Part shown: piece by piece, positions 18,651 to 26,375 of the stretch
Layout: every line of letters starts with the position of its first letter
Position numbering within the stretch: the stretch's first letter is position 1
Assembly (NCBI GenBank): GCA_001768235.1
Contig: MENK01000017.1
Span: 1 to 64,000 of the forward strand
DNA from: Bacteroidetes bacterium GWB2_32_14
GTDB taxonomy: Bacteria; Bacteroidota; Bacteroidia; Bacteroidales; UBA12077
Length of the DNA stretch: 64,000 nt
Direction of reading: 5' to 3'
Program-made: the position numbers and the translations under genes
The notes under the pieces: generated by a model
The model's database searches: none
Seen by the model: the letters and a program-made list of their open reading frames with translations, nothing else
What the model was told of the DNA's origin: nothing

Positions 18651-19190
18651 ATGAATTTGAACAGCGATTTATTTAGAGCAAAATTTTCATTGCTAATTGT
18701 AAAAATGTGGAAAGATGAAAAACTAGAAAAAGAGTTTATTATTAATCCATTAGTAGTATTAAAAGCTGAAGGTTTTGAAATACCAGAAGGAATAGAGGTA
18801 AAAGTGTACTCAAACACTAAAGATGTTAAGTATTTACCTCTCACGAAGGAAATAGACTTATCTAAAGAAGAAGAGCAAAAAAGATTAATTGCTTTGTTTA
18901 GTCGTCATATTCCAATACCCAAAGGAAAAGAGGTTAGGTTTGTGCAAAGCTCAGATGATGAAATAGCACTTATTATTCCTCCAAAACCTCCTAAAGAAAG
19001 TATTGAGACATTGAGCCAAGTACAATTAACCAACCTGGCTGCATCTAGTGGTTTTGAAGCAACATATCATGACACTACACAAACATTAGAAGCGGAAACA
19101 ACCGAACTTGTAGTCGCCGAAACAACCGAGGCAATGCATGCCGAAACAACTGTAGCTGTAGTTGCAGAAGTAGCTCTCGTCTTAATTTAA
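18651..19190 (+). CDS. Proteusin-like RiPP precursor: doubled NHLP leader and AETT-repeat core
   Basis: The 179-residue protein looks like a radical-SAM-modified peptide precursor. Residues ~15-66 resemble a nitrile-hydratase-like leader (NHLP), as in EFIINPLVVLKAEGFEIPEG followed by IEVKVYSNTKDVKYLPL. Residues ~76-114 resemble the second half of another copy (IPIPKGKEVRFVQSSDDEIA, ending IIPPKPPKE). A short ETLSQVQLTNLAASSG segment (119-134) ends the leader. The C-terminus is built of 8-residue units: AETTELVV (148-155), AETTEAMH (156-163), AETTVAVV (164-171) and AEVALVLI (172-179), with a degenerate unit at 140-147. There is no Cys in the whole protein. It is 83 bp upstream of two radical-SAM genes. 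NHLP leaders plus PoyD-like epimerases define proteusins; the doubled leader and octad core are unusual. The assignment is by pattern, not database search. Confidence 0.8.
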   Translation: MNLNSDLFRAKFSLLIVKMWKDEKLEKEFIINPLVVLKAEGFEIPEGIEVKVYSNTKDVKYLPLTKEIDLSKEEEQKRLIALFSRHIPIPKGKEVRFVQSSDDEIALIIPPKPPKESIETLSQVQLTNLAASSGFEATYHDTTQTLEAETTELVVAETTEAMHAETTVAVVAEVALVLI

Positions 19191-19210
19191 CTATTTTTCA
19201 ATTCAGTTCT

Positions 19211-19250
19211 GGTTTCATAAAACTTCCATAACTAGGAGTTTTATGAAACC
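19211..19250 (+). promoter_or_regulatory. 14-bp perfect hairpin between precursor and maturase genes
   Basis: GGTTTCATAAAACT (19211-19224) and its exact complement (19237-19250) enclose a 12-nt loop. There is no strong T-run, so it is more likely a partial terminator/attenuator or 3'-end stabiliser. It would let precursor mRNA exceed that of the downstream enzymes. Confidence 0.6.
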
Positions 19251-19273
19251 TTAAAGAATAAAAGGATTAATCT

Positions 19274-20725
19274 ATGAAGGAAATATTTTATAACCTAATT
19301 GGCAAACAAGGAGAAATACCGGGTGATTACCTGCAAGATATAGGAGAAACCAAACGAGTTCTGGAGCGTTGGACAATTGATGATGAATTTAGAAAAATGG
19401 ATAACATTGAGGAAGGTCTTAGGATGATAAAAACTCCAAGAACGTTGTTGGAAATACTTCCTTTTATTGATAAAAAGGAAGGCACTGAGCTTCGAATAAA
19501 AGAGCGTAACAATGAAGACAATACCTACCCATTAAGTGTTAGAAGATATAGACACTTTATAAAGGAAAAGATGGCAGGGAGAAAAGATATAAGAATTGGC
19601 ATCTTACCGGAAAACCAAAAGTTTAAATACTGGCGCAATCGACAAATAAACAGATGCATTGGAGAATTAGGACCAATAAAAGCGGACGGTTTGGTTCATG
19701 CACCACTTGCTTTTGAATTATCAAAGGGATGCTCTGTTGGATGTTGGTTTTGTGCTGTATCATCACAAAAGCTTACAAAAGTTTGGAGATATACTAATGA
19801 AAATGCAAAACTTTGGAAAGATTCTATCAATATCCTGAAAGAAACCATTGGAGACTGCATTAAGTATGGAGTTTGTTATTGGGCTACAGAACCATTTGAC
19901 TGTCCGGATTATGAGAAATTTATTGAAGATTTTGTCCTGCTTACCGGAAGATGCCCACAAACAACAACAGCTATTCCTGATAGAGAAATAGAAAGAACTA
20001 GAAAGTTTTTAAAATTAATGGATAAACTAAATGGTGGTATTAATAGATTTTCAATCCGTTCAAAAGAGGCTTTATTTAAGGTACATACTAACTTTACAGC
20101 ACAAGAGCTTACATATGTTGAATTAATTCCTCAAAACTTAGAAGCTTCAAGTCAATACAAAAAAGCATATGCAGGAAAAGCCCGTGAAGTAAAATTGTTT
20201 TCAAACAATTCAAAACTTAATGATAATGTACAAAAAGAAGAAAATGCATCAACCATTGCATGCATAAGCGGTTTCATTATTAATATGACAGAAAAGAGTG
20301 TTGAGCTAATTACTCCATGCCCAGCTTCTGTAGATTGGCCATTAGGATATTGGTCTTTAGACAAACAGTACTTCGAAAATGCACAAGAACTTTCAATCGT
20401 TTTAAATTCAATGATTGATAACCACATGAATCCTTCACTTCCACTTTTAAATATACTTAAACTAAGAAAAGACTTAACTTGGGCTAACTGTGCTGAGGAT
20501 GAATCTGTTGAAATAGTATCAAAGTACTTGTCTATTAAGTTCGACAGATTAATTTTTACTAATAAAATGCTAGAGCTTATTTCAGAAAGTAAACATACAG
20601 CTTTTGAAATAGCCATAATTCTAGAAGATATTTATAAAATCGAACTTTCTCTTATAATGCTTCAAATGAATGAATTTTATGAGAAAGGATTATTTGATGA
20701 AGAACCTTTAAAGCTGTCAAAATGA
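19274..20725 (+). CDS. Radical SAM RiPP maturase, PoyD-like amino-acid epimerase family
   Basis: The 483-residue radical SAM enzyme has its [4Fe-4S] motif CSVGCWFC at residues 153-160 (Cys153, Cys157, Cys160; CxxxCxxC). It is preceded by the conserved FELSKG and followed by AVSSQKL. The length, motif position and pairing with an NHLP-type precursor match the PoyD/OspD family that converts L-residues of a precursor core to D-residues. The alternating Val/Ala/Leu-rich octad ends of the precursor would be plausible targets. It overlaps the next gene by 4 bp (ATGA), implying translational coupling. Family assignment is from recalled motif and context, so another rSAM peptide modification remains possible. 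Confidence 0.7.
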   Translation: MKEIFYNLIGKQGEIPGDYLQDIGETKRVLERWTIDDEFRKMDNIEEGLRMIKTPRTLLEILPFIDKKEGTELRIKERNNEDNTYPLSVRRYRHFIKEKMAGRKDIRIGILPENQKFKYWRNRQINRCIGELGPIKADGLVHAPLAFELSKGCSVGCWFCAVSSQKLTKVWRYTNENAKLWKDSINILKETIGDCIKYGVCYWATEPFDCPDYEKFIEDFVLLTGRCPQTTTAIPDREIERTRKFLKLMDKLNGGINRFSIRSKEALFKVHTNFTAQELTYVELIPQNLEASSQYKKAYAGKAREVKLFSNNSKLNDNVQKEENASTIACISGFIINMTEKSVELITPCPASVDWPLGYWSLDKQYFENAQELSIVLNSMIDNHMNPSLPLLNILKLRKDLTWANCAEDESVEIVSKYLSIKFDRLIFTNKMLELISESKHTAFEIAIILEDIYKIELSLIMLQMNEFYEKGLFDEEPLKLSK

Positions 20726-22788
20726 AAAATAGAATTAACCCGGAAGTATGCTTAGTTTGTATGCCTTTTTCAAGTATCGTTAGACCATCAATAGCACTAG
20801 GCTTACTTCAAGGTCATTTAGATAAAGCAAACATTTCTTGTAAAACAAAATATGCAAACATTCAGTTTGCTGAGAATATTGGATTAAAATATTATACAAT
20901 GATTGGCTCACTGGCTCCAAGTGATTTCTTTTTAGCCGATTGGATGTTTAATAAGTTCATATTTTCGTCAGAAGTATCAGACACAGAAGATTACATTACA
21001 CGTATATATGAGTCCTTTATTATACAGGCATACCCAACAATGAATTACAATGAATGCAAAAATTTGCTCCTTGGTTTAAAAGAAAAATCAAGCCGATTTA
21101 TCGAAGATTTGGCCATTCAAATTATAGAAGAGAAATATAGAATCATTGGAAGTACTTCATCGTTTCATCAGCATCTAGCATCAATTTCTCTTTTTAAAAA
21201 AATAAAAGAACTTGATCAATCTATCACAACAATTCTGGGTGGTGCAAATTGTGAAGGTAAAATGGGACTAACAACACATAAATCTTATCCTTGGGTTGAT
21301 TACGTTGTTTCAGGAGAAGCAGATGAATTTTTCACATCTTTAATATCAAACATTTTAAATGGCTTAGAATATAAAAATTTAGAAAATTCGTCAGCTGTTT
21401 TAACTCCTGAAATCCGATTAAATAATTATCAGGAAATTGAAGCTGAAAACATGTTTGTTGTCTCAAAAAATTTAGATGATTTACCATATTCTAATTTTGA
21501 TGACTATTTCATTGATTTGAAAAAATCAAATTTGTCTGAAATTGTAAAACCAGCATTGCTTCTGGAATCATCAAGAGGTTGCTGGTGGGGACAAAAGCAT
21601 AAATGTACTTTTTGTGGGTTAAATCATCCAAAAGCACATTATAGAAAAAAATCGCCTGATAGATTATTGGCAGAATTAGATTTTTTAGAGAAAAAATATA
21701 GTGTTAGTATGTTTGAAATGACTGATAATATTCTTTCGATGGAATATTTTAAAGAAGTAATACCAAGGTTAAATAATAAAGAGAAAAGTCGTTACTTTTT
21801 TTATGAAACGAAATCAAATCTTAATGAATCTCATATTCGTGAAATGAAGGATGCTGGAATTACATGGGTTCAACCAGGTATTGAAAGTCTAAATACTAAG
21901 ATTCTTAAATTGATGAATAAAGGAGTGATGGCTTGGCAGAATATTAAAACATTAAAACTTGCTCGTAGTTATGGAATTCGTTTATCATGGAATTTTTTAT
22001 GGGGTTTCCCAAAAGAAGATGACAAATGGTATGAAGAGGTTTCTGAATGGCTTCCACTGATTGAACATCTTCAACCACCTTCATCTTTTTTACAAATACG
22101 AATTCATAGACATAGTACTTATTTTAATAATAAAGAAGATTATAATTTAAATTTGAAATATCTTCCAGCATTTAAGTATGTATTTGGTTTAGATGAGGTA
22201 AGTTTGATTGATGCATCATATACATTTAAACCAGAAGGATGGGCCGATCCTGTATGGGATTTTAATGATAATCAATACAAAGAAAGACCATCGACCAGTA
22301 AAGTAGGAAAATTAATCATTGATTGGCAAAGGAGTTTTATGAAATTTCAATTACCTGTTCTTTCAATATCTGAAAAAAATGAAAAGATAGAAGTACTTGA
22401 TACACGAAAGTGTAGTTATGAAATTCAATATAAAATTCAAGATTTAGAAAAAGATGTTTATATCTCTTGCGAAAGGATGGATTTTAAAAAAAATATTTAT
22501 TCTGAATTTATAAATAAAGGTATTGACTTATTAGAAATTGATTTGATAGTTGAAACACTTAAAAAGAAGAAGCTTATTCTTGAAATCGACGATCGTTTGA
22601 TTGCTCTGGGGTTAAGAGGAGAAATTCCTCATTTACCATCTCGAAATGATTTTCCGGGAGGAGGAATTAATCAATCAGTAATAGAATTAAAAAATAATAA
22701 AACAATTTGGGAAATTGAAGAAACAAAGAATGAGTATTTGAGTAAAATTACATCAACAAAACTATGCCCAACTCGTGCTCATAAATAA
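20722..22788 (+). CDS. RiPP maturation radical SAM protein 1 (B12-binding-type N-terminus)
   Basis: The 688-residue protein has an N-terminal B12-binding-like Rossmann region (~8-250) with MPFSSIVRPSIALGLLQ, GGANCEGKMG and DYVVSGEADEF. A radical SAM domain with the unusual cluster motif C287-x7-C295-x2-C298 (RGCWWGQKHKCTFCGLNH) follows. These strings are hallmarks of the family called RiPP maturation radical SAM protein 1, known from NHLP- and bacteriocin-type clusters. Its chemistry is not established. The N-terminal part lacks an obvious DxHxxG cobalamin motif. A C-terminal winged-helix-like extension (~600-688) is present. The start overlaps the epimerase gene by 4 bp. Confidence 0.82.
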   Translation: MKNRINPEVCLVCMPFSSIVRPSIALGLLQGHLDKANISCKTKYANIQFAENIGLKYYTMIGSLAPSDFFLADWMFNKFIFSSEVSDTEDYITRIYESFIIQAYPTMNYNECKNLLLGLKEKSSRFIEDLAIQIIEEKYRIIGSTSSFHQHLASISLFKKIKELDQSITTILGGANCEGKMGLTTHKSYPWVDYVVSGEADEFFTSLISNILNGLEYKNLENSSAVLTPEIRLNNYQEIEAENMFVVSKNLDDLPYSNFDDYFIDLKKSNLSEIVKPALLLESSRGCWWGQKHKCTFCGLNHPKAHYRKKSPDRLLAELDFLEKKYSVSMFEMTDNILSMEYFKEVIPRLNNKEKSRYFFYETKSNLNESHIREMKDAGITWVQPGIESLNTKILKLMNKGVMAWQNIKTLKLARSYGIRLSWNFLWGFPKEDDKWYEEVSEWLPLIEHLQPPSSFLQIRIHRHSTYFNNKEDYNLNLKYLPAFKYVFGLDEVSLIDASYTFKPEGWADPVWDFNDNQYKERPSTSKVGKLIIDWQRSFMKFQLPVLSISEKNEKIEVLDTRKCSYEIQYKIQDLEKDVYISCERMDFKKNIYSEFINKGIDLLEIDLIVETLKKKKLILEIDDRLIALGLRGEIPHLPSRNDFPGGGINQSVIELKNNKTIWEIEETKNEYLSKITSTKLCPTRAHK

Positions 22789-22918
22789 TTTCCTTATGGC
22801 AGTAAAATCGGGGGTTGTGACCCGCATCTGTTTCGGTGTAACTGAACAGTTAAGTAACTCGCAATCGGCAACTATTCATAGTGCAACACGTTGGCAACAG
22901 ACACATACACTATAAATT

Positions 22919-24412
22919 ATGGAACTATATCAACAATTAGGGTTCTCAAACAACCCTTTTTCGACTTTTTCTGCAGAAGAGGAAAAATCATTTTTAAATG
23001 ACATCTATATAAATCCTCTTTTCTATGAGACGTTAAAGTCTGACTTATTAAGTGGTCATAGTAGATTTATTCTTGGTGCAAGAGGGATAGGTAAAACAGC
23101 TTTAATTCTTCAGTTAAGGAATGCACTTGATAAAGATGGAGCTTTTACTATTATTATAGATGAGTTTGATGGAGTGTCTTTAAAAAACAATCAAGTTGAA
23201 TTAACTCGCTTAATTATTGAGCGGGTTATTACAAATTTTTGTATAAAAATAGCTAAAGATCCTAAGGGACTTAAAAAATTAGATAAATATCAAAAAGAAA
23301 AATTATCATTTATTATAAAAGAGTTTTTTCAGACATTAAGTAAGAGCCAATATGAGAAACTTTACAATAAAACAGATAATATTAGAACGAGAAATACATT
23401 AAAAAATATTTGGAATAACTTTTTTAATAAACCGATTAACTTTCTTATTTCAGGAGGTATAGAAATAGTTGCAGAAACAGCTAGAAAGTCGATGGGTTTA
23501 CCTTCCATCGATGGTAAAGAATTTTATAAAAATTATGTTCCTGAGCTAACTATTGAACAAATTGAAAGAGAAAAGAAACCAGAAAAATTTCTTTCAAATA
23601 TCAAGCCACTTAAAGAAATACTGAATGATTTGACAGAGATTATTCATGCCGCTGGGTTTAAGACTTCTATTGTGTTCTTTGATAAAATTGATGAATACAC
23701 AAAGTTGAACGGAGGTATTTCTGCAGTTTCAGACTTTCTTTCAGCCTTTTTAAAGGATACGACTATATTAATGAATAAATCATACTCATTGGTTTTTAGT
23801 TTGTGGGATGTTTTAAAGCCAGAATTAACAAATAATGGAGTCAGGTTTGATAAAATTAAACCAATAGATATAACATGGCAAACGGATAATTTGAGAGAAA
23901 TATTAAATAAAAGAATAAGATTCTTTAGTGGAGGTAAAAAAGTAATTAATGACATAATATTATCTGATAATAAGTTGAATGAGATTATTACATTGTCAAA
24001 TAATTCTCCTCGTTACTTATTTCGTCAACTTTCATATATTTATGACCAACAAGCTGAAATTAACAAGGTTTCCAAAGTGTTAACAGATGAAGCAATTGAT
24101 AAGGGACAATTGGTTTTTTCAAAGAGTTTTGAGTATTATGCTATTTATCCAACTAAAAGAGGGGCTAAAGAAGATATTTTGACAAACATAAATCGACTGT
24201 TGAAAATAGGGAAAACTACAATAATGACAAAAGACTTTGTAGATGCTTATAAAGTGAGTACTCCAACTGCAATATCATATATAAAAATTGTTCAAGAATA
24301 TAATTTAGTGCGAGAACTTACAGAAACTGATGGTGGTGCGAAGATGTATGACGTTCTAGATCCTGTTTTGAGACACTTAATAAAATATGGTATTACAGAG
24401 ATAAAAAAATAA
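22919..24412 (+). CDS. ORC/CDC6-like AAA ATPase with C-terminal winged helix
   Basis: The 497-residue protein opens with a GFSNNPFSTFSAEEE segment and carries Walker A GARGIGKT (53-60). A Walker B-like IVFFDKIDEY occurs near residue 250, a NNSPRYLFRQL sensor-2-like segment near 360, and a C-terminal helix-turn-helix (VSTPTAISYIKIVQEYNLV) near 445-465. This resembles the ORC-CDC6/Sll1717-type AAA ATPases of accessory regions, several of which occur next to defence genes. A direct role in peptide maturation is not expected. It is separated from the RiPP genes by 130 bp of higher-GC spacer and is flanked by CGTTGGCAAC (22890-22899) and CCAACAACGG (24419-24428). This suggests it is a separately acquired cassette. 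Confidence 0.65.
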   Translation: MELYQQLGFSNNPFSTFSAEEEKSFLNDIYINPLFYETLKSDLLSGHSRFILGARGIGKTALILQLRNALDKDGAFTIIIDEFDGVSLKNNQVELTRLIIERVITNFCIKIAKDPKGLKKLDKYQKEKLSFIIKEFFQTLSKSQYEKLYNKTDNIRTRNTLKNIWNNFFNKPINFLISGGIEIVAETARKSMGLPSIDGKEFYKNYVPELTIEQIEREKKPEKFLSNIKPLKEILNDLTEIIHAAGFKTSIVFFDKIDEYTKLNGGISAVSDFLSAFLKDTTILMNKSYSLVFSLWDVLKPELTNNGVRFDKIKPIDITWQTDNLREILNKRIRFFSGGKKVINDIILSDNKLNEIITLSNNSPRYLFRQLSYIYDQQAEINKVSKVLTDEAIDKGQLVFSKSFEYYAIYPTKRGAKEDILTNINRLLKIGKTTIMTKDFVDAYKVSTPTAISYIKIVQEYNLVRELTETDGGAKMYDVLDPVLRHLIKYGITEIKK

Positions 24413-24618
24413 CTACTACCAACAACGGCTCTTACCCAATGTAGGGTTAAGTGTGTGTGGAGTTTAGCATTATACTTTAGCAAAACGCTCCCTGTTCTGC
24501 AAAAGTTTCCAGTGAACAAGCTTTTACAGATTTACCTCTCTTTTTTTCAAATAGTTCGAACTGAAACACCCCGGGGATGATGCTTTTGTAAAACATGTTA
24601 TATAGCATACCGCTGACC

Positions 24619-24655
24619 GGGTTACCTTTTTTTAAAAACAGGCACATGTAAGTGG
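24619..24655 (+). repeat. Right copy of 37-bp direct repeat flanking the RiPP island
   Basis: This copy differs from 18409-18445 at one position and has the same orientation. The interval between the two copies is about 6.2 kb and contains exactly the precursor, both radical-SAM genes and the ATPase. Confidence 0.85.
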
Positions 24656-24772
24656 GGAACGATTCATGTTCAAAATATAATTTTTAAAAAAATAGAAATT
24701 TCATTATAAAACGGGATAAAAGAGATTATTGCAAACATTGCTGATGCAAAAGAGATTCTGATGAATTATAAA

Positions 24773-24804
24773 TTTCTTTTATAAAAGGGTGTGTAATACT
24801 TTTG
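24773..24804 (+). promoter_or_regulatory. Possible Bacteroidota-type promoter
   Basis: TACTTTTG (24797-24804) fits the TAnnTTTG -7 element. TTTC at 24773-24776, 20 bp upstream, could be the -33 element (consensus TTTG). It lies 56 bp before the start of the membrane-protein gene at 24861. Confidence 0.4.
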
Positions 24805-24860
24805 TTTCATAACACGGGGCTATTGGCAGGAATAGCAAAATCTGACTAAAAATAGAACAA

Positions 24861-25370
24861 ATGAGTATATTTATTTTATATAGCATTAATAAGCGGGAGT
24901 TAAATAAAATCAACCTGGCAAACAGGTTGTTTTTTATTTTTTATGGCATATTATTAGGAATCTTTGGCTGGCTGGGATTGATTTCAGATTGGAAAGGTTT
25001 CAGGGGTTCATATTTTTTTATTTTAATCTTCACCTGGATAGTTATATTTTTTGCCCTTTCGTGTTATTTCCGGCGAAATAACAAAAAATTAAACCGCATT
25101 GGAGAACTAACGATATCAATGGAAGGAATTCATAAAGTGATTAACTGTGAAAAGGTGTTTTTTGATCACGATAAAATAAATAGCATAAAAACCAGGAGTT
25201 TTTTATTGACCCCGTTTTTCCCGGCCAATATTGACGGAACCAGGTCGTATTTAATAACAATAGATCACGGTAAATCAGTAAAAGAAGAAATGATAATTTC
25301 AAGCCAGTCGGTTGATAAACCGGAAACGAATTTTAAAGATGTTGTCAAAGGATTAGCAAAAAGAGTTTAA
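24861..25370 (+). CDS. Small membrane protein of unknown function
   Basis: This 169-residue protein is not recognised. Two hydrophobic helices are seen (~22-42, RLFFIFYGILLGIFGWLGLI, and ~50-68, YFFILIFTWIVIFFALSCYF). A soluble C-terminal part (~75-169) follows, with a beta-rich pattern resembling a PH-like fold of bacterial membrane-associated proteins. It is a single gene just outside the right island repeat and faces the AIM24 gene. A long hairpin follows. Confidence 0.6.
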   Translation: MSIFILYSINKRELNKINLANRLFFIFYGILLGIFGWLGLISDWKGFRGSYFFILIFTWIVIFFALSCYFRRNNKKLNRIGELTISMEGIHKVINCEKVFFDHDKINSIKTRSFLLTPFFPANIDGTRSYLITIDHGKSVKEEMIISSQSVDKPETNFKDVVKGLAKRV

Positions 25371-25393
25371 TACAAACTCGCGATTAAAATAAA

Positions 25394-25422
25394 GATTTCC
25401 AAAGGGTTAATCTTTGGAAATC
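25394..25422. terminator. Hairpin between convergent genes
   Basis: A perfect 11-bp stem (GATTTCCAAAG / CTTTGGAAATC) with a 7-nt loop lies between the convergent genes ending at 25370 and 25454. No long T-run is present on either strand, so its strength as a terminator is uncertain. Confidence 0.55.
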
Positions 25423-25453
25423 CCGGCATTAAATATCCTGTGAATTTGATTTC

Positions 25454-26221
25454 TTATCCTTCAAGGAAATTACCCAGTATCGATCGGCTTTCTTTGTGCG
25501 ATGCAGGGCTCATGATGGATAACCTGCGTATGAGTTTGCTTATAGGCATAGATTGCAGCCAGATTTTTCCTGTTCCCCGCAGGGTTGCCACGAAAAACCC
25601 TTCGCCGCCAAAAACCATCGATTTAAGGCTGCCTGCAGCTTCCACGTCGAAATCGATTTGTGGTTCGAAAGCCACCACGCAGCCTGTATCTATACGCAGG
25701 GTTTCGTTATTCAGGGTTCGTTCAATTACAGTTCCCCCGGCATGTATAAAAGCCTTACCATCGCCATCAAGTTTCTGTAAAATAAACCCTTCGCCGCCCA
25801 CGAGGCCTGCCCCAAGCTTACGGTTAAAGTGGATTGATATTTTTGTACCCATGGCGGCACACAAAAACCCGTCTTTCTGAACAATGAGTTGCCCCCGGCT
25901 TTGTTTTAAATCAACAGGGATAATTTTACCGGGATAGGGCGCTGCAAAAGCTACTTTCTTTTTACCAAACCCCCGGTTTGTAAAATGGGTCATGAAAATG
26001 GATTCGCCTGTAATAAGCCTGCTTCCAGCCGATAACAACTTGCTCATGAGCCCCTGGTTGGGTGTTGAGCCATCGCCAAGCTTGGTTTCGAAAGTAATGC
26101 CATCTTCCATAAACATCATGGCTCCGGCTTCTGCAACAACGGTTTCCTGCGGGTCGAGTTCAATCTCTACCAGCTGAATGTCATCGCCAATAATTTTGTA
26201 ATCTATTTCGTGTGAGGTCAT
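25454..26221 (-). CDS. AIM24 / TIGR00266 family protein
   Basis: The 255-residue cytoplasmic protein belongs to the AIM24 (TIGR00266, tryptophan-RNA-attenuator-like fold) family. It shows the expected order: [20 protein letters not shown] near the start, the [11 protein letters not shown] segment near 75, and [17 protein letters not shown] near the end. Bacterial members form beta-sandwich assemblies of unknown role; the mitochondrial homologue affects inner-membrane structure. Length is normal. It stands alone, convergent with the small membrane-protein gene. Confidence 0.88.
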   Translation of the reverse strand: MTSHEIDYKIIGDDIQLVEIELDPQETVVAEAGAMMFMEDGITFETKLGDGSTPNQGLMSKLLSAGSRLITGESIFMTHFTNRGFGKKKVAFAAPYPGKIIPVDLKQSRGQLIVQKDGFLCAAMGTKISIHFNRKLGAGLVGGEGFILQKLDGDGKAFIHAGGTVIERTLNNETLRIDTGCVVAFEPQIDFDVEAAGSLKSMVFGGEGFFVATLRGTGKIWLQSMPISKLIRRLSIMSPASHKESRSILGNFLEG

Positions 26222-26375
26222 AATGAATTATAAATTTAAAGTTAAATGTTAAAAGCCTGCCTATTGACAGACAGGTAAAAATTGTTAGTTGCTACATTCT
26301 ATAATTAGTACAGAATATCGAAATTTAAACAGATTCGTTTTTGTCTTGATACCTGATACTAAACACTCAATACTA

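Larger units (their letters stand above)
24413..24860. other. Intergenic region with right island boundary
   Basis: About 450 bp contain no gene. The section just after the ATPase has the CCAACAACGG string (24419-24428) and an imperfect CTTACCC/GGGTTAAG hairpin (24431-24451). The right copy of the 37-bp repeat is at 24619-24655, and a possible promoter for the next gene is near 24773-24804. Confidence 0.55.

Noticed and set aside
22786-22918. Small extra gene between the rSAM gene and the ATPase
   Set aside because: No frame longer than a few dozen codons with plausible start; the sequence looks like non-coding spacer.
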